Below are positions 1-8,720 of a stretch of DNA of 35,386 bases, piece by piece; positions within the stretch are counted from its first letter, which is position 1, and every line of letters begins with the position of its first letter. Under the pieces are notes generated by a model that had not been told where the DNA came from, ran no database searches, and saw only the letters and a program-made list of their open reading frames with translations. The position numbers were made by a program, and so were the translations under genes. This stretch comes from Litoribacterium kuwaitense (GTDB lineage: Bacteria > Bacillota > Bacilli > Bacillales > DSM-28697): NCBI RefSeq assembly GCF_011058155.1, contig NZ_JAALFC010000035.1, positions 1 through 35,386 of the forward strand, read 5' to 3'.

Positions 1-641
1 TTGATTTGCTTGCTCAGGCTTTGAAGATAACCATGGTCGAATATGTTCAGCAAGATCACGTACGGGGTGATCAAATAACCAATTGACTGGCAGAAAAAAT
101 ATGGAGAAGAGACATCATAGCTTCGCCTCGACAACACAGCTACGTCCTGCTGCTGTGATGTCGTGTCCATCCATGCATCGTTCGCTAAGGCGATCGCATT
201 TTCACCCAACGCCTTCCAACACCAGTCCATGGCTGTGCTTTGCTGTTCGGAAACGGCATCTAGCCGAGTGCCCCATAGCTGTGGCCATTTCCCTAAAATA
301 TTGAGTGCTCCACTGGAAGCAGGTACCACAGAAGCGTGATTTTGAAAAGAAGCAAGTTCTCTTCCTTGCTCTGTCGTTACAGGAAAGTGGGTACTCGTTT
401 GAAATAAGATACCTTCATTGCCATTGACCCGTACAATCCAACGCTTATTTGCTGCAGGAATAGGCGTAGCTCCTGACAGTGACTGTAAATTTGTAGTAAG
501 TAATTGTTGTAAGTTTTTTCGTTCTGCTTTATTTAAATGGGCAACAGGTGCAAATAGATAGCGGCCTTTTTCCCCAATGAACCATTCTCCTGTTGCACTG
601 GTTAGTGATAAACCATACACCTTCTCAAATTCAGTTTCCAT
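1..641 (-). pseudogene. yutH: YutH-like spore coat-associated protein, 5' part, apparent frameshift, runs off window
   Basis: The reading frame starts at ATG 641 after a good AAAGGGGG ribosome binding site and stays open towards base 1. It begins METEFEKVYGLSLTS. From about base 100 downward the open frame gives unconvincing protein, while the next frame gives a natural continuation (NWLFDHPVRDLAEHIRPWL). Adding one base to the A6 run at 94-99 joins the two. Identity rests mainly on position: in B. subtilis yutH, a spore coat protein of the CotS/kinase-like group, lies next to yutG, yutF, yutE and yutD, as here. The rest of the gene is outside the window. The protein is probably needed for spore coat assembly rather than growth. 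The frameshift may be a base-calling error. Confidence 0.7.
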
Positions 642-761
642 ACACGAATGCCCCCTTTTTAAACCATATGAACGCTTTTGAAGCTTTACGCCTGAAATGG
701 CACCGTATAGGAAATCAGTAGCTGAGCATTCTAAGAGACGGAAAGGAACGGTGAAGATCAC

Positions 762-1250
762 ATGGTTAACGAAAAGCTAGAAACTGTTGCTCACCGCTGG
801 CTCGATGAACGAGGCGTTACACCGGAGGACATTGCAGAACTCGTCTACTTTCTCCAAGAGCCATACCACGATGAGCTAACAGTTCATGAATGCGAACATC
901 ACGTTCGGAGGGTTATTCAAAAGAGAGAGGTACAAAATGCGATTCTTACTGGCATCGCACTGGACCGCTTGGCCGAAGATCATAAGCTGGAAGAACCGCT
1001 TTTAACATCTGTATTGCATGATGACAGCCTGTATGGTGTTGACGAAATTATTGCCCTCTCCATCGTCAATATCTATGGATCGATTGGCTTTACGAACTAC
1101 GGATACATCGATAAGGAAAAGCCTGGTATTTTAAAGTACCTTAACGATAAAGAACATAAACTTTGTCATACATTTTTAGACGATATCGTTGGTGCAATTG
1201 CTGCCGCAGCTTCCAGTCGACTCGCCCATAGCTCTCGTGGCGAAGAATAA
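762..1250 (+). CDS. yutG: Phosphatidylglycerophosphatase A-like protein YutG
   Basis: This 162-residue protein starts at ATG 762, with GGTGA seven bases upstream as a plausible ribosome binding site. It matches the YutG/PgpA-like family in length (about 165 residues in B. subtilis), in its acidic alpha-helical look without strong membrane segments, and in its place between yutH and yutF. PgpA-type enzymes remove phosphate from phosphatidylglycerophosphate in phospholipid synthesis. The short YutG group is known mainly by homology, so the substrate is uncertain. It is divergent from yutH and convergent with yutF, whose stop codon is only five bases away, with no terminator between them. Confidence 0.8.
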   Translation: MVNEKLETVAHRWLDERGVTPEDIAELVYFLQEPYHDELTVHECEHHVRRVIQKREVQNAILTGIALDRLAEDHKLEEPLLTSVLHDDSLYGVDEIIALSIVNIYGSIGFTNYGYIDKEKPGILKYLNDKEHKLCHTFLDDIVGAIAAAASSRLAHSSRGEE

Positions 1251-1255
1251 CGACC

Positions 1256-2020
1256 TTAAATATTTATGTTTGCTAAAGATGTCGCTGTCCACGTTGGCAT
1301 AACTTCAACCGACTTTAGATGCTCCGCGGTCGTCACCCCTGTATGCACGAGTAATGTATCAACACCAGCCCGTATGCCCGCAACGATATCTGTATCGTAA
1401 TTGTCGCCAATCATGAGAACTTTGTCTTTCGGTAACCCCATTCGTGAAATGGCCTGCTCCATAATAATGGCTTCCGGTTTTCCGATATAAACTGGCTGTT
1501 GTCCTGTAGACACTTCAACAACAGACGTAATAGCGCCATTGCCTGGTAAAAATCCTCGTTCGGTGACGAGTGCACGGTCAGAGTTCGTGGAAATGAAAAA
1601 AGCGCCCTTACGCACAGCTAAACAAGCGATTGCAAGCTTTTCATATGTTACCTCCGGATCTAAACCAACAACGACATAATCTGGGGAAGCCTCTGTCACT
1701 TCAAACCCTTCACTTGTTAAAGCATGCTCAAGACCTGCTTGTCCGATAAAATAGACGCGCTTCCCTTGATTCCGCTCCTTCATATATTGAGCAGTGGCCA
1801 TGCTCGTCGTCACGATATGCTCTGGGCCAGCAGGAACACCAAAAGACGCCAATTTTTCTGCGACCTCTTCTGGCCGCTTCGTCGAATTGTTTGTGACAAA
1901 TAAGTATGGTTGTCCATTTGCTTTTAACTGCTGAACAAATTGTGTCGCTTCCTTAATCTCGTCTTTACCACGATACATCGTTCCATCAAGATCAATTAAA
2001 AACCCTTCATACGTTTTCAT
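1256..2020 (-). CDS. yutF: HAD-superfamily NagD-type sugar/nucleotide phosphatase YutF
   Basis: The protein has 254 residues from ATG 2020, which follows AAGGAG at ideal distance; an upstream ATG at 2062 lacks a ribosome binding site and overlaps yutE. All HAD motifs are visible: DLDGT near residue 10 (nucleophile and acid/base Asp), FVTNNST (motif II), GKPE with the motif III Lys, and MIGDNYDTDI (Mg-binding acids). The long middle part is the C2 cap typical of NagD/AraL-like phosphatases. Length matches B. subtilis YutF (256). It probably dephosphorylates sugar phosphates or nucleoside monophosphates in the cytoplasm. It starts ten bases after the yutE stop, so the two are co-transcribed. 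Confidence 0.92.
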   Translation of the reverse strand: MKTYEGFLIDLDGTMYRGKDEIKEATQFVQQLKANGQPYLFVTNNSTKRPEEVAEKLASFGVPAGPEHIVTTSMATAQYMKERNQGKRVYFIGQAGLEHALTSEGFEVTEASPDYVVVGLDPEVTYEKLAIACLAVRKGAFFISTNSDRALVTERGFLPGNGAITSVVEVSTGQQPVYIGKPEAIIMEQAISRMGLPKDKVLMIGDNYDTDIVAGIRAGVDTLLVHTGVTTAEHLKSVEVMPTWTATSLANINI

Positions 2021-2030
2021 AGGTGTCTCC

Positions 2031-2480
2031 TTAAATTTGCTGCGGATTGTTTTTAAATGCATTGGCCGACGTTTCTTCTCTCATATAACTTCGCACGAGC
2101 TCAGGAAATGCTTGCACAGCCCCCCAAGATTGTTTTGTATCCTCAAATAATTTTTGATGATCGATCTGCGTTAGCTCACGAACAATTAACGACCGTTGCT
2201 TTATTAAATGATGAATTTGTGCAGCGATGTCTTTAGACATTACGCGCTCGTCCTCTAAAATATCAATAATATCTGCGTAGCCTCCGGGATCTCTCATGAA
2301 ATACCCATCAATTAATAAATTTCCAGTATCGACAATGGCTTCAATCCACCCATGAACGAGACGTTCTAAAGCAAGCTTTTCCATGCTTGTCGTCCATGAT
2401 TGATTGGTTTGATATATATCATTTAACTTTTCAATATACTGCAGTCGATCCTCTACATCGTTTCGGTCTACAAAGTACAT
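2031..2480 (-). CDS. yutE: HepT-like DUF86 protein YutE
   Basis: The 149-residue helical protein starts at ATG 2480 behind GAGGAGGA; the longer start at 2504 has no ribosome binding site. It belongs to the DUF86/HepT-like group, the family of RNase toxins of HepT-MntA pairs. The usual catalytic motif RX4HXY is degenerate: at the expected place the protein reads QRSLIVRELTQID, so the His and Tyr are replaced by Arg and Leu. No nucleotidyltransferase (MntA) partner gene is nearby. A housekeeping, non-nuclease role is therefore more likely than a toxin-antitoxin system. It precedes yutF in the same transcript, as in B. subtilis. Confidence 0.85.
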   Translation of the reverse strand: MYFVDRNDVEDRLQYIEKLNDIYQTNQSWTTSMEKLALERLVHGWIEAIVDTGNLLIDGYFMRDPGGYADIIDILEDERVMSKDIAAQIHHLIKQRSLIVRELTQIDHQKLFEDTKQSWGAVQAFPELVRSYMREETSANAFKNNPQQI

Positions 2481-2602
2481 GGTGTTCCTCCTCTTCTCTG
2501 TCACTCCCTCATTAACACTTACAGAATAACGAGGCTTCGGTTGGGATATCGTATTCGTATATGGCTTGCCTCAACATCCGTTCCAAAAAGGAGTGGTACG
2601 TT

Positions 2603-2884
2603 TTGAAAACAAAATACACGGATTTTAAAAATGTAGAAGCGGGTAGAAATATGCTGATTCCGGAACAGCTCCCTGAAGGGCCGTACGGTTCACCTCGTAA
2701 CAAGCACACACCGGTCATCAATAAAAGCACGCCTTGGAAAGATGGTCAACGCTATTACAGCGCATTTAACTATAATGACAAAGAATTCCACCAGGACACA
2801 ATGCGATTAGAGCCCGGTGCTCACCCACCTCATGATGATTCAAACAGGCAGCACCAAAACGCAGATGCTCCTGAAAAAAATTAG
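2603..2884 (+). CDS. Small conserved hypothetical cytosolic protein
   Basis: I chose TTG 2603 because AAGGAG lies ten bases before it; the ATG at 2561 has no ribosome binding site. The 93-residue product is hydrophilic, rich in Pro, Asn and Asp, and has no signal peptide or membrane segment. It contains IPEQLPEGPYGSP in the middle and a His/Asp/Asn-rich tail. It resembles small 'cytosolic protein' entries of bacilli, from memory only; no function is known. It is divergent from yutE and convergent with yutD, with a strong hairpin just after its stop, which supports it being a real transcription unit. Confidence 0.6.
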   Translation: MKTKYTDFKNVEAGRNMLIPEQLPEGPYGSPRNKHTPVINKSTPWKDGQRYYSAFNYNDKEFHQDTMRLEPGAHPPHDDSNRQHQNADAPEKN

Positions 2885-2895
2885 TCTTTCCCTTT

Positions 2896-2935
2896 CCCTG
2901 GCAAGTGGGCATTCTTGAACCCCACACTGCCAGGG
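2896..2935. terminator. Bidirectional terminator-like hairpin
   Basis: CCCTGGCA-A-GTGGG pairs with CCCAC-A-CTGCCAGGG around a short loop, with a single internal mismatch. It lies between the convergent ends of the small hypothetical gene and yutD. The flanking T runs are weak (tttatt on the plus strand), so efficiency is uncertain. Confidence 0.65.
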
Positions 2936-2936
2936 T

Positions 2937-3230
2937 TTATTCGTTCGCATCCGAGGCTTTGTTTTCTTTTTTTAACACAAAATAAGGACAGCCAAAATTG
3001 CAATACTCGTATAAATACTCAGTCAGCGTGCTGATCTTTTTATCAAAAGGCGCCTTTTTTTGCGCGTCTTCATAAAAACCTCTTAGCCTTAACTGGTTGT
3101 AGCCCCAATCGCCTACAATAAAATCATATTTTTTTAAAATATCACTATAGCGTTCTTTAAAGGCATCTTCCTTAAACGCTTCGCGGAAATTTTCGACAAC
3201 TTCATATTGGTTTCCCTGGATTTGTACCAC
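2937..3230 (-). CDS. yutD: YutD family protein (DUF1027)
   Basis: The 97-residue protein starts at GTG 3230 (VVQIQGNQYEVVENFREAF), with AAAGGAA upstream at somewhat long spacing. Motifs YDFIVGDWGYNQLRLRGF and the cysteine pair in YEYCNFGCPYF near the C-terminus are typical of the YutD family of Firmicutes. The CX3C arrangement could bind metal or form a disulfide, but the function is unknown. In B. subtilis it sits between yutE and yutC, as here. Confidence 0.87.
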   Translation of the reverse strand: MVQIQGNQYEVVENFREAFKEDAFKERYSDILKKYDFIVGDWGYNQLRLRGFYEDAQKKAPFDKKISTLTEYLYEYCNFGCPYFVLKKENKASDANE

Positions 3231-3349
3231 GATGTCCCATTCCTTTCTCTTGCCTATTTTACCATATTCTCACCAGGGCTTGATCACCATATATTTCATG
3301 GAAAATCTTTTGGATTCCGAGGCATCCTAATGCACAAGGAGGAATCGCC

Positions 3350-4024
3350 ATGAACATAAAAAAAGCAACGCCGTGGCTCCTGATTTTGCTGTGTACAGCT
3401 GCCTGCCAACAGACAGATTCTGATCAGGCACTTTATAAAAGAGATACACACGACGAGCCACGATTAACAACTGAACAGCTTCCAAACAATCTTTATGATA
3501 CCAACTCTGCAGGCTTACGAAAAGTAGAGAATGGTTATGCTGCCGAACGAGTTCGTGAGCAAGACCTTCTCAATCGGGGCGGCGTCGCTTCACCTAGCAT
3601 TAATAAACGCCATCTCGCTGGAGCGATTAGTGAACTTGCAACGTCCATTGATGACGTATCTGACACGACGACCTTAGCAACGGATAAAGAAGTGCTTATA
3701 GCCTATCAAGGAAACGGTGACGATCGAGAAGAGCTGGCGGATCAAGTGAAAAAGTCAGCGCTGTCTCTTATCCCAAGGTGGTATCACGTATACGTAGCTG
3801 ATGATGCGGATTTACAGTCTGAGTTAGAGCGCTTGGGAGAATTACCTGCCGAGGCAGAAGCAACGCGGACAGAAGTAGACCAAATGATTGAGCATATGAT
3901 TGCCAATTATCCTCAGGGAGAAAAGGTAAGCACCGTCGAAAATGAAAATGGTGAACGCAACGGCCAATCTAAATGGTACAAAGACAGCGCACCTCAAGAC
4001 GCGAAAAAGCGAATGGGACAATAA
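3350..4024 (+). CDS. yutC: YhcN/YlaJ-family sporulation lipoprotein YutC
   Basis: The start at ATG 3350 follows AAGGAGGA. Residues 1-19 form a lipoprotein signal peptide ending in the lipobox CTAAC, so the mature protein would be lipid-anchored at Cys19 on the outer membrane face. The rest (224 residues in all) is a hydrophilic YhcN/YlaJ-type domain with a Lys/Asp/Asn-rich C-terminus. The family is found in spore-formers, and several members are made in the forespore and found in spores. lytH follows 45 bases later, so the two are probably co-transcribed. In B. subtilis lipA lies between them; it is absent here. Confidence 0.82.
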   Translation: MNIKKATPWLLILLCTAACQQTDSDQALYKRDTHDEPRLTTEQLPNNLYDTNSAGLRKVENGYAAERVREQDLLNRGGVASPSINKRHLAGAISELATSIDDVSDTTTLATDKEVLIAYQGNGDDREELADQVKKSALSLIPRWYHVYVADDADLQSELERLGELPAEAEATRTEVDQMIEHMIANYPQGEKVSTVENENGERNGQSKWYKDSAPQDAKKRMGQ

Positions 4025-4069
4025 TTCTTTTTCCATTGATCAATTATTCATCAGGAAAGGAGGCGAACA

Positions 4070-5064
4070 ATGAAGCGTTTATACCAATATTGCCTTTTCC
4101 TCATTTTATGTGTCGTCGTTTTCACCTCGTCTCTTCCAGCCATTGTAGCTGCAGCCGAAGAAGAGCAAAGCAAAACGACCGAACGAGCACTTTACGAAAA
4201 AATGGAAGGAATAACGCATATTCCATGGCACACGTGGGCTGCAATCGACCAATATGAACGCAATGTGCGTGCTGTCCGAAAAGACTTGCCCAAAGCTGAA
4301 AATATAGGAGTTTATTATACAGAAGAGCAATGGTCTGGATTATTATCACCAAAAAAGAGCTCTCCTCTCCTTGGATGATCAATATCTTTTTCGGTAAAGG
4401 CATGGACGGGAATGACGATGGAAAAGCAGAACGGACAAATTCTGAAGATGTGCTAGTAGCCTTAAGCGAAGAAATGACGCCTTATGGTTACAATCGCGAC
4501 CATATCAAAGAAGCATTGTGGCGGCGCTATCAGCGCGATCAAACCGTACGCTCCATCATTTCTATGTCAGATATATACAAAGCAGCAGGAACACATGAAT
4601 TAAACGAACACCATTTCCCAGTACCACTCCACTTTAATCATTCATACCGAAACACATGGGGAGACCGACGAGGTTTTGGAGGATTACGCATTCATGAAGG
4701 AACTGATATCTTCGCCTCCTACGGAACACCGGTACTTTCAACCGTACACGGCATTGTTGAAGTAAAAGGATGGAACAAATTTGGGGGATGGCGTATTGGC
4801 ATTCGCGATACGCGGAACGTCTATCATTATTTTGCTCACCTTCAAGGCTTTACTGATGGGATCGAGGTCGGCTCATTCGTGACTCCCGGTCAACAGATTG
4901 GTACTGTCGGCAGTTCAGGATACGGTCCTCCTGGAACACAAGGGAAGTTCCCACCTCATTTGCACTACGGCATGTACAAAGACAATGGTTATACCGAATT
5001 TTCGTTTGACCCATATCCTTCTCTTAAAGCTTGGGAGCGCGAAACCCGTAACAAACAAAAATGA
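4070..5064 (+). pseudogene. lytH: LytH-like sporulation L-Ala-D-Glu endopeptidase (M23), frameshifted
   Basis: An AAAGGAGG site precedes ATG 4070. Residues 1-29 are a signal peptide (AIVAAAEE cleavage region). The first frame ends at 4378, and the rest continues in the next frame from about 4350 to 5064. Adding one A to the A6 run at 4351-4356 gives a 331-residue protein reading SGLLSPKKELSSPWMINIF across the joint, close to the family length. The C-terminal M23 metallopeptidase domain has the zinc motifs HEGTD and HLHYG, with another His in HYFAH. LytH trims spore peptidoglycan to single L-alanine side chains late in sporulation in B. subtilis. The frame break is either a sequencing error or recent inactivation; the domain downstream is undecayed. 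Confidence 0.85.
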
Positions 5065-5091
5065 GCCTCCATTTATAGGCTCATTTTTGTT
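5054..5091. terminator. Bidirectional rho-independent terminator between lytH and yunB
   Basis: A perfect 15-bp stem, AACAAAAATGAGCCT paired with AGGCTCATTTTTGTT around the loop CCATTTAT, gives A and T tracts on both sides. It overlaps the last codons of lytH and reaches the stop codon of the convergent yunB. Confidence 0.9.
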
Positions 5092-5860
5092 ACTCTTCAT
5101 CACCATTCCAATCATCAGGCTGTGCAGGAACTGGTACAATAGGCGACGCCGAACCGCTCGATTGATAAAATTGCGGTACATCTCCTTCAATAAATAAGTC
5201 GCCAATTTTGATCGTATTTTGGACGACAGTAACCTCTTTAGTCGAAGGAATAATGACATTTAATTGCACCGTTAAGTCAACAAACAGTTCCAAATACGTA
5301 TTGTTGATACCGACTTTAGAGATCTGTGTATCAATTTCTGCTTTAACGTCTCCGATTAAACTGAAGCGAACAGGCACTTTCGGACCTAAATTGGCTAATA
5401 GGGCATTCCGCGTAGATACCCCTAAAGGAACCCAGTAAACAATTCCTTGTTCATCTGTCGTCCACGAGACGTTATTTAAATGCTCTGGTGCATCAAAGCT
5501 ATTTAAATCATCAATTTTTCCCTTTTCAATATCTTTTAAATACATCTCTACACGCTGAATCGTATTGGACAGAAGTTGATTGTAAACTTGTGGATCAAAG
5601 CTATAGCTCACATTGTTTGACGGACGCTCATGCAGAATCACTAGTTCACGCATATCAACACCGCCAACAATATCCTCAATGATGGTACGGTTAATCGCTT
5701 CTCTAGCCAGTTCATCAGTCTTTGTCTTTGCCAAATCCATAATTGTTGGTTCAATGCCTTTATTAACAAGCCAGACACCGTGAATAGATAAAAGAATAAA
5801 AACGAGGAAGCTAATGAGAAGAGAACGGCGACGCCTTCTTGAGATGTACAGCTTGCGCAT
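5090..5860 (-). CDS. yunB: Sporulation protein YunB
   Basis: The 256-residue protein starts at ATG 5860 with AAAGGAGGA upstream. An Arg-rich start (RRRRR, residues 9-13) precedes one membrane segment (about residues 14-33), so it is a single-pass membrane protein with its large domain outside. Length and position match B. subtilis YunB (about 254 residues), a mother-cell protein of the sigma-E regulon needed for normal sporulation. The Pro-rich C-terminal tail looks unstructured. A sigma-E-like promoter candidate lies just upstream. Confidence 0.88.
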   Translation of the reverse strand: MRKLYISRRRRRSLLISFLVFILLSIHGVWLVNKGIEPTIMDLAKTKTDELAREAINRTIIEDIVGGVDMRELVILHERPSNNVSYSFDPQVYNQLLSNTIQRVEMYLKDIEKGKIDDLNSFDAPEHLNNVSWTTDEQGIVYWVPLGVSTRNALLANLGPKVPVRFSLIGDVKAEIDTQISKVGINNTYLELFVDLTVQLNVIIPSTKEVTVVQNTIKIGDLFIEGDVPQFYQSSGSASPIVPVPAQPDDWNGDEE

Positions 5861-5884
5861 AGCGAGTCCTCCTTTGTCCTTTTT

Positions 5885-5914
5885 ACTATATGCACGTAAA
5901 AGGGACGATTAGAA
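5885..5914 (-). promoter_or_regulatory. Candidate sigma-E promoter of yunB
   Basis: On the minus strand CATATAGT (5892-5885) resembles the sigma-E -10 element CATACAAT. TTCTAAT, 15 bases upstream, is a weak match to the -35 element. Position just ahead of yunB and the known sigma-E control of yunB in B. subtilis support it, but the match is loose. Confidence 0.3.
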
Positions 5915-6009
5915 GCGAACAAGCTTTAATAAAAATTCGGATGTTCAACCAACACTCGCTATTCACATTGATCACGATACTCTTTCTAATACCTTACATA
6001 ATATATTGT

Positions 6010-6035
6010 AAAAAAGGTCCTGCTTGAGGACCTTT
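6010..6035 (-). terminator. Rho-independent terminator of yunC
   Basis: The 9-bp stem AAAGGTCCT/AGGACCTTT with a 5-base loop is followed on the minus strand by a run of T, about 27 bases after the yunC stop. Confidence 0.85.
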
Positions 6036-6061
6036 CATCACCGTATATTTATATACCGTAT

Positions 6062-6367
6062 CTACCCATTCATCAGGATGAGCGCCTCTTTTACAGACAT
6101 ACCGCGGTCAACACCCTGTTCCTTCGCTGCGTCTGTGACAGATTCTAATGGGGCATTGAGTAAGTCGTCAATTGTACGAACGCCCACAGCCCGTCCAGCT
6201 AAAATGCGGCGGTCGGCTAATTTTTCATTTAATAAAGCGACGTCAAGAGCCCCACACATTACATAACCGTTCTCCCCAGTCACCGCCATAAAGTTGGTTT
6301 TGGGTAAACGGACAGTTACTGCCGTAAACGTATGTCCTTCAACATCAATTGGGGTCATTGTGACCAT
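6062..6367 (-). CDS. yunC: YunC family protein (DUF1805)
   Basis: The 101-residue protein starts at ATG 6367, behind AAAGGAGG; a second ATG three codons later is also possible. Sequence such as GYVMCGALDVALLNEKLADRR, split here as GYVMCGALDV and LLNEKLADRR, is characteristic of the YunC/DUF1805 family, which forms small alpha/beta proteins of unknown function. It follows yunD in the same direction after 62 bases and is closed by its own terminator. Confidence 0.88.
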   Translation of the reverse strand: MVTMTPIDVEGHTFTAVTVRLPKTNFMAVTGENGYVMCGALDVALLNEKLADRRILAGRAVGVRTIDDLLNAPLESVTDAAKEQGVDRGMSVKEALILMNG

Positions 6368-6429
6368 TCTCCCCGGCCTCCTTTCAAAAGTATATTATGA
6401 AAGAAGACCAGCAAGCGTGTGCCCGATTC

Positions 6430-7817
6430 CTAGACAGGTGATGGCTTGGAAAGCGCCCAAGCAATCAAGTCACGAAGCATTTCAGGGACGAAATATGTCT
6501 TATTTGGTAAACGAACGAGCTGTGGGTAAAGAGAGCCGAAAGTAAACATGTCGACCGTCCCAATTCGATATAAACGGTCCGGCTCGAGCGGCTTTCCATG
6601 AACTGTAATGGTCATCGTTTCCCTGCCAGTATCGCTCGTTGTCGACGTTTGAAGTCCATCATAAACCATGATACCCATTAAGGTTCCCCGGAAGCCAAGC
6701 CCTTTAAAGCGTAAATGAATCTTTTCTTCGGTGGATGCATCTTTGACAATTTCTCGCAATTGAGCCCCAGTTAATGTCACTAAGCACGGATTGATGGGGT
6801 GAGGACAAGCTTCATGAATATCTTTTTCTGTAACCGCTCCTGCAGGTAAACTTTGCAGAAGCAGACCAGCATTTACCATGCCAATATCTGCTTTACACCA
6901 TTGCCGTAAAGCTTTTGCCAGCATCATTGAGAAATTTGATGGCGAAAACCAGTTATGTGTCAGTGGTTGATCAAGAGTACCAATCGGCACGTGCAAATCC
7001 TCTTCGGCAGTGGCATGAAGCTCTTCTAATAATGCCACCGCTTGCCTATCTTTCGGTTTGTTCGTCGCCTGATGAAGCTGATCTTCTGAATGAATGAGGC
7101 ACCCCCCCTCAATCGTAAGCGTCGTTTGTCCAACATACTTGCCATGCTTCCCCCCTTGACAAATCAACGTGTCACCCACTCTTTCTCCTTCAGGAAGCAC
7201 GTGATGTGTATGTGCACCTAAAATCACGTCAATGTCCGGAAACGCTTCGGCTAAACTGACATCTGTCCAATATCCAAGGTGCGAAAGAAGAACAATGATA
7301 TCCGCTTCGTCCTCTAGCTCGTGCAATAGCGGCGGCAAGACTTCTTCTGCATCCAGAACATCCCAGCCGAGGAGCTCATAGAAATGTTTAAAAGGTGCTG
7401 TTAAGCCAATCAAAGCAATGCGTGTGCCTTCCCTTGTCTCGTGGATGGCGTATGGCTTACACCAATGCGGATGTCTTTGTTTTTTTGATCGATCACATTT
7501 GCTAAGCAGACCGTAAATGCCGCTTCGTCATACAAATCATTTAGTGCTGCTTGACTCAAAGTAATGCCTTCATTATTTCCTATCGTCGCGTACTGATAGT
7601 CGAGCTCATTCAGACATCTGACATTCATTTGCCCGTTCGATGCTTCAGAAATGGCATGGAACCGGTCCATATGATCCCCTAGATCAATGGTGATCGTTTC
7701 CTCATGCTGGTTGCGGCTGGCAGCTTGAATGTCTCGAACGACAGCCGCGTTTGTTGCAAAATGTTCGAAATGACTGTGAAAATCGTTCGTATGAATCAAC
7801 TGAACCACTTCAGGCAT
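6430..7817 (-). pseudogene. yunD: YunD-like metallophosphoesterase/5'-nucleotidase family protein, frameshifted
   Basis: ATG 7817 follows AAGGGGAG. The first frame (residues 1-118 sensible) carries metallophosphoesterase motifs NDFHSH and DLGDHMDR, plus GNNE where many relatives have GNHE. The frame then breaks near 7457, and the next frame continues with GAHTHH and the C-terminal 5'-nucleotidase domain to 6430. Adding one base at the TT of 7457-7458 gives VKPYAIHETREGTRIALIGLTAPF across the joint (read as VKPYAIHETREG then TRIALIGLTAPF) and 462 residues in total, the length of B. subtilis YunD. Lack of a signal peptide suggests a cytoplasmic nucleotide or sugar-phosphate hydrolase. A sequencing error is likely. 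Confidence 0.85.
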
Positions 7818-7831
7818 AAGCTCTCCCCTTT

Positions 7832-8686
7832 TTAATCAAATAAATCCAGCTGTTTAGCTGCTAACCGGTCCGTCTGATCCAAATTTAAAAGCTCAATCAA
7901 TTGCTTCGCATTTGGAACTGCATCGCCAGCTGAATTATTGTTGAACAAAATATAGACGTTGTCCGATGCTTTTGTGAGCTTCTGAATCAACGGAATCCAC
8001 TCACGCAATTCTCGCTCACTATACTTATATAAACAACGAACTTTGCGCCATTCCTCTCGCGTACGTCCTTGCCGTTGCCAGCCAGCAGTATTCCTGCCAT
8101 GAAAGCGAATCAGCGTTGCTGTCTCTGATGTAGCGACCGGCACGATCGGAATCGATCCATCACCCGCCTGAGGCTCATCGCACACGCTATGAATCCATTG
8201 CTCCTCTTTCATAAACTGAAGTGTCTTCTCACGCATTCCATTATGAAACCACGACTGATGCCTGAATTCAAGCGCTAATGGCAAGTCTGACAGACGACGT
8301 TTCATATCTCGCAAAACAGCAACATGCTCACGCGTACAGTCAAACCACGGAGGAAACTGACAGAGGATCGCTCCGAGCCGGCCGGACACCCGCATCGGCT
8401 CAATAGAATGCCTATAAGCAGCAAACAACTCTTCTTTGGAATCAAACGTTCCTTCTCCACGCCGATGACCTGTCATTTCCTGATAAGCTTTTACGACAAA
8501 ACGGAATCCTTCCGGCGTATCATGCAGCCACTTTTCATAGTTCTTTTGCGGCTGAATGGCATAAAAAGAGCTATCCACTTCCACCACGGGAAAGTGCTCA
8601 CTATAAACCGCTAGCTTTTGATGCGCAGGAACTTGCGAATAAAGGATGTCATGGTCCCCCCACCCTGTAACACCAACATAAATCAT
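7832..8686 (-). CDS. yunF: DUF72 family protein YunF
   Basis: The 284-residue protein starts at ATG 8686. It opens with MIYVGVTGWGDHDILY and carries YAIQPQKNYEKW, AILCQFPPWF, LALEFRHQSWF and YILFNNNSAGDAV, all standard blocks of the DUF72 (YecE-like) TIM-barrel family. Function is unknown. Its stop lies 14 bases from the yunD start, so they are co-transcribed. In B. subtilis the exporter-like gene yunE lies between them; it is missing here. Confidence 0.9.
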   Translation of the reverse strand: MIYVGVTGWGDHDILYSQVPAHQKLAVYSEHFPVVEVDSSFYAIQPQKNYEKWLHDTPEGFRFVVKAYQEMTGHRRGEGTFDSKEELFAAYRHSIEPMRVSGRLGAILCQFPPWFDCTREHVAVLRDMKRRLSDLPLALEFRHQSWFHNGMREKTLQFMKEEQWIHSVCDEPQAGDGSIPIVPVATSETATLIRFHGRNTAGWQRQGRTREEWRKVRCLYKYSERELREWIPLIQKLTKASDNVYILFNNNSAGDAVPNAKQLIELLNLDQTDRLAAKQLDLFD

Positions 8687-8720
8687 GATCGATAAACCCT
8701 TTCGTACTTATACTGCTTAC

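Noticed and set aside
83-304. Plus-strand open frame of 73 codons
   Set aside because: It is antisense to the yutH coding frame, has no ribosome binding site, and its translation has no protein-like features.
2031-2480. HepT-MntA toxin-antitoxin system
   Set aside because: The nuclease motif is degenerate and no nucleotidyltransferase gene lies on either side.
4330-5064. The M23 peptidase half of lytH as a separate gene with its own start
   Set aside because: No ribosome binding site precedes 4330, it would lack a signal peptide, and one added A joins it smoothly to the upstream frame that has one.
6430-7413. C-terminal half of yunD as an independent gene
   Set aside because: The start has no ribosome binding site, and metal-binding motifs are split between the two frames; together they give the exact family length.
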